Source of the DNA: Bradyrhizobium canariense
GTDB lineage: Bacteria; Pseudomonadota; Alphaproteobacteria; Rhizobiales; Xanthobacteraceae
Direction of reading: 5' to 3'
NCBI RefSeq assembly: GCF_019402665.1
Contig: NZ_VSST01000044.1
Location: 124,001-188,000 of the forward strand
DNA length: 64,000 nucleotides
Below, one piece after another: positions 49,974 to 58,291 of this stretch (positions within the stretch are counted from its first letter, which is position 1; every line of letters begins with the position of its first letter). Below the pieces are notes generated by a model that saw only the letters and a program-made list of their open reading frames with translations, made no database searches and was not told the DNA's origin. The position numbers and the translations under genes were made by a program.

Positions 49974-50930
49974 GTGAGCGAGGGGCAAGTCGGCAGAGGG
50001 CATGTTGGCAAGGCCGTGCTTATCGCAGGCCCGACCGCCAGCGGCAAGTCGGCGCTCGCGATCGAGCTTGCGCTCGCTGCGAACGGGGTCGTGATCAATG
50101 CCGATTCCATGCAGGTCTACCGCGACCTCCGCATCATCACCGCGCGCCCCACCCTAGGCGACGAGGCGCAGGTGCCTCATCGCCTGTACGGCCATGTCGA
50201 TGCGGCCGTGAATTTTTCGGCCGGAGCCTGGGTGAGTGACGCGGCGAGGGCGCTTGAAGAGGCGCAAGCCGAAGGCCGCCTGCCGATCTTCATCGGCGGC
50301 ACCGGGCTGTATTTCAAGGCGCTGACGGCGGGCCTTTCCGTGGTGCCGCCAATCCCCGCCGAGGTGCGCGAGGACGTCCGGGCGCGGCTGGAGCGGAACG
50401 GCGTTGAGGCGATGCACGCGGAACTCGCAGCCGCCGATCCCAGGGCGGCCGAGCGATTGAACCTGCGTGACCGCACGCGCATTGCGCGCGCGCTCGAAGT
50501 GGTCGAAGCCACCGGCCGTTCGCTGCTGGACTGGCACCATGAGGGGCAGCCGCCGCTCTTGCCCAAGGACAGTTTTCGCGCTGTGTTCCTCGCGCCCGAG
50601 CGCGACGACCTCTATGCGCGCATCGACGCCCGCTTTGATGTCATGTTGGAGGCCGGCGCGCTGGAGGAGGTCGAGCGTCTCGCCGCCCGAGACCTCGATC
50701 CGTTGCTGCCGGCGATGAAGGCTCACGGCGTGCCGGCCCTGGTCCGGCATCTGCGTGGTGAGCTCAGCCTGGAGCAGGCGGCCACCATCGGCCGCGCCGA
50801 CACCCGCCACTACGCCAAGCGGCAGTTCACCTGGTTTCGGCACCAATTGCCCGAATTCGAGTGGGTGAAGCCGGAGGGGGTGCGGGGCTGGCTGGCGGCG
50901 GCGGTGAACGCGGCCCGGGACCCCGGTTGA
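49974..50930 (+). CDS. miaA: tRNA dimethylallyltransferase
   Basis: A 318-residue enzyme adding dimethylallyl to A37 of tRNAs that read UNN codons. P-loop GPTASGKS, substrate loop NADSMQVYRDLRIITARP, GHVDAAVNFSAG, FIGGTGLYFKAL and the C-terminal YAKRQFTWFRHQ are all diagnostic. The start is GTG at 49974; no better ATG fits before the P-loop. MiaA loss affects attenuation of amino acid operons in other bacteria, and the ilv leader lies next to this gene. Confidence 0.95.
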   Translation: MSEGQVGRGHVGKAVLIAGPTASGKSALAIELALAANGVVINADSMQVYRDLRIITARPTLGDEAQVPHRLYGHVDAAVNFSAGAWVSDAARALEEAQAEGRLPIFIGGTGLYFKALTAGLSVVPPIPAEVREDVRARLERNGVEAMHAELAAADPRAAERLNLRDRTRIARALEVVEATGRSLLDWHHEGQPPLLPKDSFRAVFLAPERDDLYARIDARFDVMLEAGALEEVERLAARDLDPLLPAMKAHGVPALVRHLRGELSLEQAATIGRADTRHYAKRQFTWFRHQLPEFEWVKPEGVRGWLAAAVNAARDPG

Positions 50931-51024
50931 TACGCTTTTGTGCCTCGGTCGCCGAATTTACCTCTCGCCCAACCCCGGGAACGCCGCTACACTGCCAAAA
51001 TCGCGCAGGAACGGCCGCATCGCC

Positions 51025-51052
51025 TTGACATCCGGGCTTTGGCCGCTATGTT
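51025..51052 (+). promoter_or_regulatory. Promoter of the ilv leader
   Basis: TTGACA (51025-51030), a 16-base spacer and TATGTT (51047-51052). The start of transcription is expected near 51059, about 26 bases before the leader peptide ATG. The -35 is a perfect consensus match, the best promoter in the window. Confidence 0.7.
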
Positions 51053-51084
51053 TCGCGCAACCTTTGGGAAGCCGAGCCGCCGCC

Positions 51085-51150
51085 ATGCGTAATATTATTA
51101 CCAAACTCCTTATCGCCGTCGTACCCAGGCACACCGCCGGGGGTGGCTAG
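51085..51150 (+). CDS. Ile/Leu/Val-rich leader peptide
   Basis: A 21-codon reading frame beginning MRNIITKLLIAVV and ending in GGG-stop at 51148. Eight of its codons 4-13 are Ile, Leu or Val (I, I, L, L, I, V, V and a flanking A), the pattern of leader peptides of ilv operons. It ends inside the first hairpin of the attenuator. It has no role as a protein; stalling of the ribosome on these codons when branched-chain tRNAs are uncharged is the signal. No other start fits this frame as well. Confidence 0.85.
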   Translation: MRNIITKLLIAVVPRHTAGGG

Positions 51151-51202
51151 CTGCCATCCACATGACAGGCGGTGTGCATGGGCCCTCTTCGGGGCCTTTT
51201 TT
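51130..51202 (+). promoter_or_regulatory. Transcription attenuator of ilvI
   Basis: CACACCGCC (51130-51138) pairs perfectly with GGCGGTGTG (51168-51176), and GGGTGGC (51141-51147) with GCCATCC (51152-51158): a long pause hairpin. A rival pairing joins CCATCCACA (51153-51161) with TGTGCATGG (51173-51181), reaching into the terminator stem. This supports an antiterminator when the leader ribosome stalls. Confidence 0.75.
51181..51202 (+). terminator. Intrinsic terminator of the ilv leader
   Basis: GGCCC-TCTTCG-GGGCC followed by six T (51197-51202). It lies 31 bases after the leader peptide stop and 59 bases before the ilvI start, as expected for an attenuator. Confidence 0.85.
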
Positions 51203-51260
51203 ATTTCCGAAAACCCGACACGAACGAAGCCGCTGACAACAGCGCATCCGGAGCAAGCCA

Positions 51261-53036
51261 ATGAGCGACAAGAGCCACGATCCGAACCAGATGACCGGCG
51301 CCGCAATGATCGTCCGCGCGCTCATCGATCATGGCGTGACCGACATTTTCGGCTATCCCGGCGGCGCGGTGCTTCCGATCTACGACGAGATCTTCCAGCA
51401 GAGCGAAGTCCAGCACATCCTGGTCCGCCACGAGCAGGGGGCGGGCCACGCCGCCGAGGGCTATGCGCGTTCGACCGGCAGGCCGGGCGTTGCACTGGTG
51501 ACCTCCGGCCCCGGCGCCACCAACATGGTGACGCCGCTCACCGACGCGCTGATGGACTCGATCCCGCTGGTCTGCATCTCCGGCCAAGTGCCGACGCATC
51601 TGATCGGCAACGACGCGTTCCAGGAATGCGACACGGTCGGCATCACGCGCCCCTGCACCAAACACAACTGGCTGGTGCGCGACGTCAACGATCTCGCAAA
51701 GGTGCTGCACGAGGCGTTTTACGTTGCGACCACGGGTCGGCCGGGCCCGGTGCTCGTCGACGTGCCCAAGGACGTGCAGTTCGCGACCGGCACCTATCAT
51801 CCGCCGCGCAAGTCCGACGTGCATCGCTCCTACGCGCCGCGCGTGAAGGGCGATGCGACGCAGATCCGCAAGGCCGTGGCGCTGCTCGCAGGCGCCAAGC
51901 GCCCCGTGATCTACAGCGGCGGCGGCGTGATCAATTCCGGTCCCGAGGCCACCAGGCTGCTGCGCGAGCTGGTCGAGGTCACCGGCTTTCCGATCACCTC
52001 CACGCTGATGGGCCTCGGCGCATATCCCGCGTCGGGCAAGAGCTGGCTTGGCATGCTCGGCATGCACGGCACCTACGAAGCCAACATGACCATGCATGAT
52101 TGTGACGTCATGCTGTGCGTCGGCGCGCGCTTCGACGACCGCATCACCGGCCGCGTCGATGCGTTCTCGCCGGGCTCGAAGAAGATCCACATCGATATCG
52201 ACCCGTCCTCGATCAACAAGAACATCCGCGTCGACGTGCCGATCATCGGCGACTGCGGCAACATCCTCGGCGACATTCTCCAGGTGTTCAAGGCGGAGGC
52301 GAAGAAGCCCGACATCAAGGCCTGGTGGCAGCAGATCGCGCAGTGGCGCGCCCGCAACTCGCTCTATTACAGGAAGAGCAACGACGTCATCCTGCCGCAA
52401 CACGCGATCCAGAGCCTGTTCGAGGCGACGCGCGGCAGGGACACCTACATCACCACCGAGGTCGGCCAGCATCAGATGTGGGCCGCGCAGTTCTACGGCT
52501 TCGAGGAGCCGCATCGCTGGATGACCTCGGGCGGTCTCGGCACCATGGGCTACGGCCTGCCGGCCGCGGTCGGCGTGCAGGTTGCCCATCCCGACAGTCT
52601 CGTCATCGACATCGCGGGCGATGCCTCGGTGCAGATGACGATGCAGGAGATGTCGACGGCGGTGCAGTACGAGCTGCCGATCAAGATCTTCATCCTGAAC
52701 AACCAGTACATGGGCATGGTGCGGCAGTGGCAGCAGCTGCTCCATGGCAACCGGCTGTCGCATTCCTACTCGGAGGCGATGCCGGACTTTGTCAAGCTCG
52801 CGGAAGCCTATGGCGGGGTCGGCATCCAGGTGCACAAACCCGGCGATCTCGACGGCGCCATCCAGGAGATGATCTCGGTCAAGCGCCCGGTGCTGTTCGA
52901 CTGCCGCGTCGCGTCGCTGGAAAATTGTTTCCCGATGATCCCCTCCGGCAAGGCGCACAACGAGATGCTGTTGCCGGAGCAGGCGAACGACGAAGCCACC
53001 GCAAAGGCGTTCGCCGGCGGAAAGGCGCTTGTGTGA
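51261..53036 (+). CDS. ilvI: Acetolactate synthase, large (catalytic) subunit
   Basis: A 591-residue thiamine-diphosphate enzyme condensing two pyruvates, or pyruvate and 2-oxobutyrate: the first common step to Val, Leu and Ile. Catalytic Glu lies in VRHEQGAGHAAEGYAR; the ThDP/Mg2+ motif is GDASVQMTMQEMSTAVQYELPIKIFILNNQYMGMVRQWQ (GDxSxx...NN); FYVATTGRPGPVLVDVPKDVQ is also typical. GGAG lies before the ATG. Expression is probably controlled by the attenuator just upstream. Its regulatory subunit ilvH is not adjacent: a repeat and a dehydratase gene lie between. Confidence 0.96.
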   Translation: MSDKSHDPNQMTGAAMIVRALIDHGVTDIFGYPGGAVLPIYDEIFQQSEVQHILVRHEQGAGHAAEGYARSTGRPGVALVTSGPGATNMVTPLTDALMDSIPLVCISGQVPTHLIGNDAFQECDTVGITRPCTKHNWLVRDVNDLAKVLHEAFYVATTGRPGPVLVDVPKDVQFATGTYHPPRKSDVHRSYAPRVKGDATQIRKAVALLAGAKRPVIYSGGGVINSGPEATRLLRELVEVTGFPITSTLMGLGAYPASGKSWLGMLGMHGTYEANMTMHDCDVMLCVGARFDDRITGRVDAFSPGSKKIHIDIDPSSINKNIRVDVPIIGDCGNILGDILQVFKAEAKKPDIKAWWQQIAQWRARNSLYYRKSNDVILPQHAIQSLFEATRGRDTYITTEVGQHQMWAAQFYGFEEPHRWMTSGGLGTMGYGLPAAVGVQVAHPDSLVIDIAGDASVQMTMQEMSTAVQYELPIKIFILNNQYMGMVRQWQQLLHGNRLSHSYSEAMPDFVKLAEAYGGVGIQVHKPGDLDGAIQEMISVKRPVLFDCRVASLENCFPMIPSGKAHNEMLLPEQANDEATAKAFAGGKALV

Positions 53037-53057
53037 GCGTGATCGTCACAAATTCCG

Positions 53058-53160
53058 CTGTCATCGCCCGGCTTGACCGGGCGATCCAGTATGCCGCGGC
53101 CTCTCGATCGCTCTCGGGGGCCTCTGGAATACTGGATCCCCGCCTTCGCGGGGATGACAG
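53058..53160. repeat. Composite palindromic repeat, family C (copy 2)
   Basis: Starts CTGTCATCGCCCGG and ends CCCCGCGGGGATGACAG-like arms (CGCCTTCGCGGGGATGACAG). Shares GATCCAGTATGCCGCGGCC and CTCTGGAATACTGGATC with 48941-49045. It lies between ilvI and the following gene of the same operon region. Confidence 0.85.
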
Positions 53161-53190
53161 TCGCGAGAGATGGAGTGATGAGAAGGTGAA

Positions 53191-54174
53191 ATGTTCGACC
53201 TGAACGAACTCGGACGCGCACATGCGATCGTGGGGCAGGCGGTGCCGCCGACGCCGGCGCACGCCTGGCCGCTGCTCGCCGAGCGGCTCGGCACGCAGGT
53301 CGTGGTCAAGCACGAGAATCACACGCCGACAGGCGCCTTCAAGGTGCGCGGCGGGTTGGTCTATCTCGATCGGCTGAAGCGCGAACGGCCGAACATTCCG
53401 GGCATCATCTCGGCGACGCGCGGCAATCATGGTCAGAGCCTCGCTTTTGCGGCGAGCCGCCATGGCGTGCCTGCCGTGATCTATGTGCCGCGCGGCAATT
53501 CGGTCGAGAAGAACCGCGCGATGAAGGCGTTTGGCGCAGAGCTCGTTGAACATGGCGAGGACTTTCAGGCCGCACGCGAGGAGGCCGGGCGCCACGCGCA
53601 GTTCGCCGGACTGCACATGGTGCCGTCGTTCCATACGGACCTGGTGCTGGGCGTGGCGACCTATGCGCTCGAAATGCTCCGGGCCGCTCCCGATCTCGAC
53701 GTCCTCTATGTGCCGATCGGGCAGGGCTCGGGGATCTGCGGCTGCATCATGGCGCGCGATCTGCTCGGCCTGAAGACCGAGATCGTCGGCGTGCAGTCGA
53801 CCGAGGCGCCGTCCTACGCGCTGTCGTTCGCGGCGGGCCACGTCGTGACGACCGAGACCAGCAACACGCTCGCGGACGGCATGGCGACGCGGATTCCCGA
53901 TCCGGAAGCGCTCGCGGTCATCCTCAAGGGCGCCTCGCGTATCGTCCAGGTGACGGACGATGAGATCGCGCTCGCGATCCATGCGCTCTGGACCGATACG
54001 CATAATCTCGCCGAAGGCGCCGGCGCCGCCGCGCTCGCCGCAGCGCTTCAGGACAAGTCAAGACTGTCGGGCAAGCGCGTCGGTCTCGTGCTGTCAGGCG
54101 GCAATATCGATTTCGATCTGTTCCGCGGTTGGGTCGGGACGGATGCGCCGGTCGCTGATCGGGCAACGGCGTAA
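53191..54174 (+). CDS. Threonine/serine dehydratase-like PLP enzyme
   Basis: A 327-residue fold-type II PLP enzyme. The PLP Lys is in PTGAFKVRGGL (family GAFKxRGA), the Asn in ATRGNHGQSLAFAA, and the phosphate-binding Gly loop is GQGSGICGC. LSGGN near the C-terminus is typical. It would convert threonine to 2-oxobutyrate, the Ile precursor used by acetolactate synthase, which fits its place between ilvI and ilvH. It lacks the C-terminal regulatory ACT-like domains of IlvA, so feedback by Ile is not expected. A serine or hydroxy-aspartate dehydratase role is also possible. Confidence 0.88.
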   Translation: MFDLNELGRAHAIVGQAVPPTPAHAWPLLAERLGTQVVVKHENHTPTGAFKVRGGLVYLDRLKRERPNIPGIISATRGNHGQSLAFAASRHGVPAVIYVPRGNSVEKNRAMKAFGAELVEHGEDFQAAREEAGRHAQFAGLHMVPSFHTDLVLGVATYALEMLRAAPDLDVLYVPIGQGSGICGCIMARDLLGLKTEIVGVQSTEAPSYALSFAAGHVVTTETSNTLADGMATRIPDPEALAVILKGASRIVQVTDDEIALAIHALWTDTHNLAEGAGAAALAAALQDKSRLSGKRVGLVLSGGNIDFDLFRGWVGTDAPVADRATA

Positions 54175-54197
54175 AGACGAGAATAGAGGGGACGACA

Positions 54198-54740
54198 ATG
54201 AACCAGCCCGCATCCGCCTACTTCATCGAGGAGCGCCACGACCCGAACGAGACACACACGCTTTCGGTGCTCGTGCAGAACGAGCCCGGCGTGCTCGCGC
54301 GCGTCATCGGACTGTTCTCGGGGCGTGGCTACAACATCGAAAGCCTCACCGTCTCGGAGACCGAGAGCCAGAAGCATCTCTCGCGCATCACCATCGTCAC
54401 CACCGGTACGCCCATGGTGATCGAGCAGATCAAGCATCAGCTCGACCGCATGATCCCGGTCTATCGTGTCGTCGACATGACGCTGACCAAGCGCTCGATC
54501 GAGCGCGAGCTCGCAATGGTCAAGGTGCGCGGACAGGGCGAGCATCGCGTCGAGGCGCTGCGGCTGGCGGACGCGTTCCGCGCCCGCGTGATCGACGCCA
54601 CCACCGAGAGCTTTGTGTTCGAGATCACAGGCAATACCGAGAAAATCAATCAGTTTATCGACCTGATGCGTCCGCTTGGCCTCGTCGAAGTGTCGCGCAC
54701 CGGTGTTGCCGCGATTGGTCGCGGGCCTGAAGGAATGTGA
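54198..54740 (+). CDS. ilvH: Acetolactate synthase, small (regulatory) subunit
   Basis: A 180-residue regulatory subunit that binds valine and activates the catalytic subunit IlvI. The ACT domain is complete: HTLSVLVQNEPGVLARVIGLFSGRGYNIESLTVSETESQKHLSRITIVTTG, followed by the C-terminal domain (KRSIERELAMVKVRGQGEHRVEALRLADAFRARVIDATTESFVFEITGNTEKINQFIDLMRPLGLVEVSRTG). GAGGGG precedes the ATG. It starts 24 bases after the dehydratase gene and is followed four bases later by a methyltransferase gene. Confidence 0.96.
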   Translation: MNQPASAYFIEERHDPNETHTLSVLVQNEPGVLARVIGLFSGRGYNIESLTVSETESQKHLSRITIVTTGTPMVIEQIKHQLDRMIPVYRVVDMTLTKRSIERELAMVKVRGQGEHRVEALRLADAFRARVIDATTESFVFEITGNTEKINQFIDLMRPLGLVEVSRTGVAAIGRGPEGM

Positions 54741-54743
54741 GCC

Positions 54744-55433
54744 ATGCTGGCGCGCGACTGGTATTACAACGAGCGGAACCGGATGGGGATCGGGCCCGCT
54801 GTGGCGTCGATCTACGACAGCCACGACGATGCTGATCTACGGGCGCGCGCCGCGCTGAAAATGCTCGGCGTCCAGCGCGGCTGGCGCATCGCCGATATCG
54901 GTTGCGGCAACGGCGTGCTCGCGACCGAGGCTGCGCTCATGGGCGCCGAGGTCGACGCCATCGACATCTCGCCCGCGATGCTGGCGCTCGCCGAGATCTA
55001 CGCGCGCGACCGCAAGGCGCCCGTGCGCACGCAGTCCGCCGGCCTGCTCAGCTTCGCCTACCGGCCGGAATCCTATGACCTGATCGTCAGCGAGTTCACG
55101 CTGCACCATCTGCCGGATTTCTGGAAGGCGGTGGCGATGTCGCGGATCTATCGCGCGCTCAAGCCCGGCGCCACGTTCTATTTGCGCGACATCGTCTACG
55201 CATCGATGCCCGATGTGCTCGAGCGCGACGTCGAGCAATGGGCCGACTTCGAGATCAAGAACCACGATGTCCCGCGTGAAAGCGTCGTCACCCACATGCG
55301 CGACGAGTATTCCACTTTTGGTTGGGTCATGGAGCGGATGCTGACCGACGTCGGCTTTACGCTGGTCTCGGCCGATTACCACGCCCCGATGCACGGCACT
55401 TATCTGCTGCGAAAACCCAATTCTTCCACGTAA
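54744..55433 (+). CDS. Class I SAM-dependent methyltransferase
   Basis: A 229-residue methyltransferase with SAM motif I WRIADIGCGNGVLATEAALMGAEVDAIDIS, motif post-I AEVDAIDIS, and motif II-like YDLIVSEFTLHHLPDFWKAVAMSRIYRALKPGATFYLRDIVY. The C-terminal half provides the substrate pocket. The start lies four bases after ilvH, so it is probably translated from the same mRNA. Substrate unknown; nothing obvious ties it to branched-chain amino acids. Confidence 0.88.
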   Translation: MLARDWYYNERNRMGIGPAVASIYDSHDDADLRARAALKMLGVQRGWRIADIGCGNGVLATEAALMGAEVDAIDISPAMLALAEIYARDRKAPVRTQSAGLLSFAYRPESYDLIVSEFTLHHLPDFWKAVAMSRIYRALKPGATFYLRDIVYASMPDVLERDVEQWADFEIKNHDVPRESVVTHMRDEYSTFGWVMERMLTDVGFTLVSADYHAPMHGTYLLRKPNSST

Positions 55434-55490
55434 AGGCCGGCGAGCAAGGCTAAAGCTGTGAGAGCAAACTGCAACTACGATGTAGCTGCG

Positions 55491-55610
55491 CTCCCTCCCC
55501 CGCTTGCGGGGGAGGGCTGGGGAGAGGGTGTCTCCGCAATCGAGAATCCCCAAGAGGAGAGAACCCTCACCCGCGCCTTCGGCGCGACCTCTCCCGCAAG
55601 CGGGAGAGGT
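55491..55610. repeat. Palindromic intergenic repeat, family D
   Basis: CTCCCTCCCCCGCTTGCGGGGGAGGG is a long hairpin; at the other end ACCTCTCCCGCAAGCGGGAGAGGT is a perfect palindrome. Between them lie GGCTGGGGAGAGGGTG and CACCCGCGCCTTCGGCGCG, partly inverted. A half unit also occurs near 25865. Confidence 0.8.
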
Positions 55611-55622
55611 TAGGAGTTTGGA

Positions 55623-56519
55623 ATGAAGCCGGCCGACATCCTCATCGCCATCCTGGTGGCGATCATCTGGGGGCTTGCCTTTGTGGCGAGCCGGATCGCG
55701 CTCGACGAATTTTCGCCGGAGCTGATGACGGCGATGCGCTTCACCATTGCCGCGGTCCCGTGCCTGTTCATTCGCAAGCCGAAAGTCGCCTGGTCGCTCC
55801 TGATCGCGATCAGCTTTACGCTCTTTCTCGGCCAGTTTCTGAGCCAGGCCTATGGCATCGCCCATGGCGTGCCAGTCGGATTGACTTCCGTCGTCGTGCA
55901 GAGCCAGGCGCTGTTCACGGTCGGCTTTGCCGCGATCGCATTCGGCGAGCGGCCGACGCCGGTTCAGACGCTGGGCATCGTCATCGCAGCCGTCGGGCTT
56001 TTGATGATCTGCGGCACGGTCGGCTATGATTTCAGCGTCGGTGCCTTCGCCGTGCTGATGATCGCGCCGGTCAGCTTTGCGCTCGGTAATATCCTGCTGA
56101 GGGGCGCTCGCGGCGTGCCGATGTTCGATCTGTTCGCCTGGTTGTGCCTCGCCACCGCGGTGCCGCTGTTCGCGCTCACGCTGGTCGTCAATGGACCGTC
56201 GCCGACCTGGCAGTCACTGATCCACATGTCGCTCACCGGCCTGATTTGCCTGCTGTTGATCGGCGGCATCTCCACCAGTATCGCCTATTGGCTGTGGGGC
56301 CGGCTGCTGCGTGACTATCCCACCGCGCAAGTGGTGCCGTTCGCGCTGCTGGTGCCGTTCGTCGGCTCGGCCGCGTCCAGCATCATGTTCGGCGAGCGCT
56401 TCGGTCCGCTGCGCCTTGCCGGCATGCTCACGGTGATCGGCGGTATCGCTGTGATGGTGCTGGCGAAGCGCCCCGAGGCGGTACCCCAGAGGACCGCAGC
56501 CGAAGGCCGCGTGAGGTAA
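55623..56519 (+). CDS. EamA/DMT family permease
   Basis: A 298-residue, 10-helix drug/metabolite transporter of the EamA type, often an amino acid or metabolite exporter. Two repeated halves: ILIAILVAIIWGLAFVASRIALDEFSPELMTAMRFTIAAVPCLF and, in the second half, GTVGYDFSVGAFAVLMIAPVSFALGNILLRGARG with the end motif VPFALLVPFVGSAASSIMFGERF. Translation start MKPADIL at 55623, just after a family D repeat. With the following LysE gene it might export branched-chain amino acids or their keto acids; inference only. Confidence 0.9.
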   Translation: MKPADILIAILVAIIWGLAFVASRIALDEFSPELMTAMRFTIAAVPCLFIRKPKVAWSLLIAISFTLFLGQFLSQAYGIAHGVPVGLTSVVVQSQALFTVGFAAIAFGERPTPVQTLGIVIAAVGLLMICGTVGYDFSVGAFAVLMIAPVSFALGNILLRGARGVPMFDLFAWLCLATAVPLFALTLVVNGPSPTWQSLIHMSLTGLICLLLIGGISTSIAYWLWGRLLRDYPTAQVVPFALLVPFVGSAASSIMFGERFGPLRLAGMLTVIGGIAVMVLAKRPEAVPQRTAAEGRVR

Positions 56520-56521
56520 GC

Positions 56522-57124
56522 ATGTCCCAGTCGCTGCTGTATGCCTTCCTCGCCTTCATGGCCGTGATGTATTTCACGCCTGGGCCGAACAACATCATGT
56601 TGCTGTCCTCGGGGCTGACTTATGGCTTCCGTCGCACGATTCCCCACATCGCCGGCGTCGTCATCGGCTTCGCCTTCATGATTGCAGCGGTCGGCTTCGG
56701 GCTCGGCACAGTGTTCCTGGCTTATCCGATCCTGCAGACCATTCTAAAATATGCCGGTGCCGCCTACCTGGTCTACCTCTCCGCCGTGATCGCTTTATCG
56801 GGTCCGGCGAAGCCGGGCGAGGGAGACGGCCGGGGTCCGATGACCTTCCTGGGCGCCGCCATGTTCCAATGGATCAACGCAAAAGGCTGGGTGATCGTGA
56901 TCGGCACCATCACCGCCTATGCGGCTATCGCCCAATTCCCGCTCAACATCGCGATCCAGACCTTGATCAGCCTGCTCGTGGGCACGGTCTCGACGGTAGC
57001 CTGGGTCTTCTTCGGCACCGCATTGCGGGCGGTCCTGACCTCCGTGCGGCTGGTCCGCGCCTTCAACATCCTGATGGCCATCCTGCTGCTGGCGTCCCTC
57101 TATCCCGTGGTCATGGATGCATGA
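56522..57124 (+). CDS. LysE/RhtB-family exporter
   Basis: A 200-residue membrane protein with six segments. YAFLAFMAVMYFTPGPNNIMLLSSGLTYGFRRTIPHIAGVVIGFAFMIAAVGFGLGTVFLAYPILQTILKYAGAAYLVYLSA contains the LysE/RhtB motif GPNNIMLL...G and AGAAYLVYLS. It exports amino acids or homoserine lactones in related bacteria. ATG 56522 starts three bases after the previous stop (TAAGCATG), so the two transporters are coupled. ilvC follows 147 bases later. Confidence 0.92.
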   Translation: MSQSLLYAFLAFMAVMYFTPGPNNIMLLSSGLTYGFRRTIPHIAGVVIGFAFMIAAVGFGLGTVFLAYPILQTILKYAGAAYLVYLSAVIALSGPAKPGEGDGRGPMTFLGAAMFQWINAKGWVIVIGTITAYAAIAQFPLNIAIQTLISLLVGTVSTVAWVFFGTALRAVLTSVRLVRAFNILMAILLLASLYPVVMDA

Positions 57125-57271
57125 TGCCCCGACTTTCCATGCAGAAACGGGTTTCCCAGGGGGCCGAAAATGCTCTAGACAGCCCCCGAAATCCGCAAAT
57201 TTCACCGTCCGAGACCTGACTGACAAGACCTGACCAACGGCCGATTTCGGCCCCTGAACGAGGAAACGACC

Positions 57272-58291
57272 ATGCGTGTTTATTACGATCGCGACGCCGA
57301 CCTGAACCTGATCAAGGGCAAGAAGGTCGTCATCGTCGGCTATGGCAGCCAGGGCCACGCCCATGCGCTGAACCTGAAGGATTCCGGCGTCAAGGACGTG
57401 GCGATCGCGCTCCGCAAGGGTTCGGCCTCGGCCAAGAAGGCGGAAGCTGCCGGCTTCAAGGTGATGGAAGTCGCCGAGGCCGCCAAATGGGCCGACCTCG
57501 TCATGATGCTGACCCCGGACGAGCTCCAGGGCGACATCTACCGCGAGCACCTGCATGACAACATGAAGAAGGGCGCCGCCCTCGTCTTCGCGCACGGTCT
57601 CAACGTCCACTTCAACCTGCTCGACCCGCGCGCCGATCTCGACGTTCTCATGATCGCGCCGAAGGGCCCCGGCCACACTGTGCGCTCGGAGTATCAGCGC
57701 GGCGGCGGCGTGCCCTGCCTGATCGCGATCGCCAAGGACGTCTCGGGTAACGCCCACGACCTCGGCCTGTCCTACGCCTCCGCCGTCGGCGGTGGCCGTG
57801 CCGGCATCATCGAGACCACCTTCAAGGAAGAGTGCGAGACCGACCTGTTCGGCGAGCAGGTGGTGCTCTGCGGCGGCCTGGTCGAGCTGATCAAGGGTGG
57901 CTACGAGACGCTGGTCGAAGCCGGCTACGCCCCGGAGATGGCCTATTTCGAGTGCCTGCACGAAGTGAAGCTGATCGTCGACCTGATCTATGAAGGCGGC
58001 ATCGCCAACATGAACTACTCGATCTCCAACACCGCGGAGTACGGCGAGTACGTCACCGGTCCGCGCATTGTCACCGACGAGACCAAGAAGGAGATGAAGC
58101 GGGTTCTGAACGACATCCAGTCCGGCAAGTTCGCCCGCGACTGGATGCTCGAGAACAAGGTCAACCAGACCTCGTTCAAGGCGACCCGCGCCAAGCTCGC
58201 CGAACACCCGATCGAGGAAGTCGGCGCCAAGCTGCGCGACATGATGCCCTGGATCAAGAAGGGCGCTCTGGTCGACAAGAGCAAGAACTAA
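57272..58291 (+). CDS. ilvC: Ketol-acid reductoisomerase
   Basis: A 339-residue class I enzyme (short form) carrying out the second common step of Val, Leu and Ile synthesis with Mg2+ and NADPH. The Rossmann motif is GYGSQGHAHALNLKDSG; the loop RKGSASAKKAEAAGF bears the Ser pair expected for NADPH. The Mg2+ acidic residues are in ETTFKEECETDLFGEQ and SNTAEYG. GAGGAAACGACC lies before the ATG. A strong hairpin ends the gene. It is separated from ilvIH by six genes but on the same strand. Confidence 0.97.
   Translation: MRVYYDRDADLNLIKGKKVVIVGYGSQGHAHALNLKDSGVKDVAIALRKGSASAKKAEAAGFKVMEVAEAAKWADLVMMLTPDELQGDIYREHLHDNMKKGAALVFAHGLNVHFNLLDPRADLDVLMIAPKGPGHTVRSEYQRGGGVPCLIAIAKDVSGNAHDLGLSYASAVGGGRAGIIETTFKEECETDLFGEQVVLCGGLVELIKGGYETLVEAGYAPEMAYFECLHEVKLIVDLIYEGGIANMNYSISNTAEYGEYVTGPRIVTDETKKEMKRVLNDIQSGKFARDWMLENKVNQTSFKATRAKLAEHPIEEVGAKLRDMMPWIKKGALVDKSKN

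Noticed and set aside
50938..51084. Longer version of the leader peptide
   Set aside because: The upstream part of the frame precedes the likely transcription start near 51059 and has no ribosome site.
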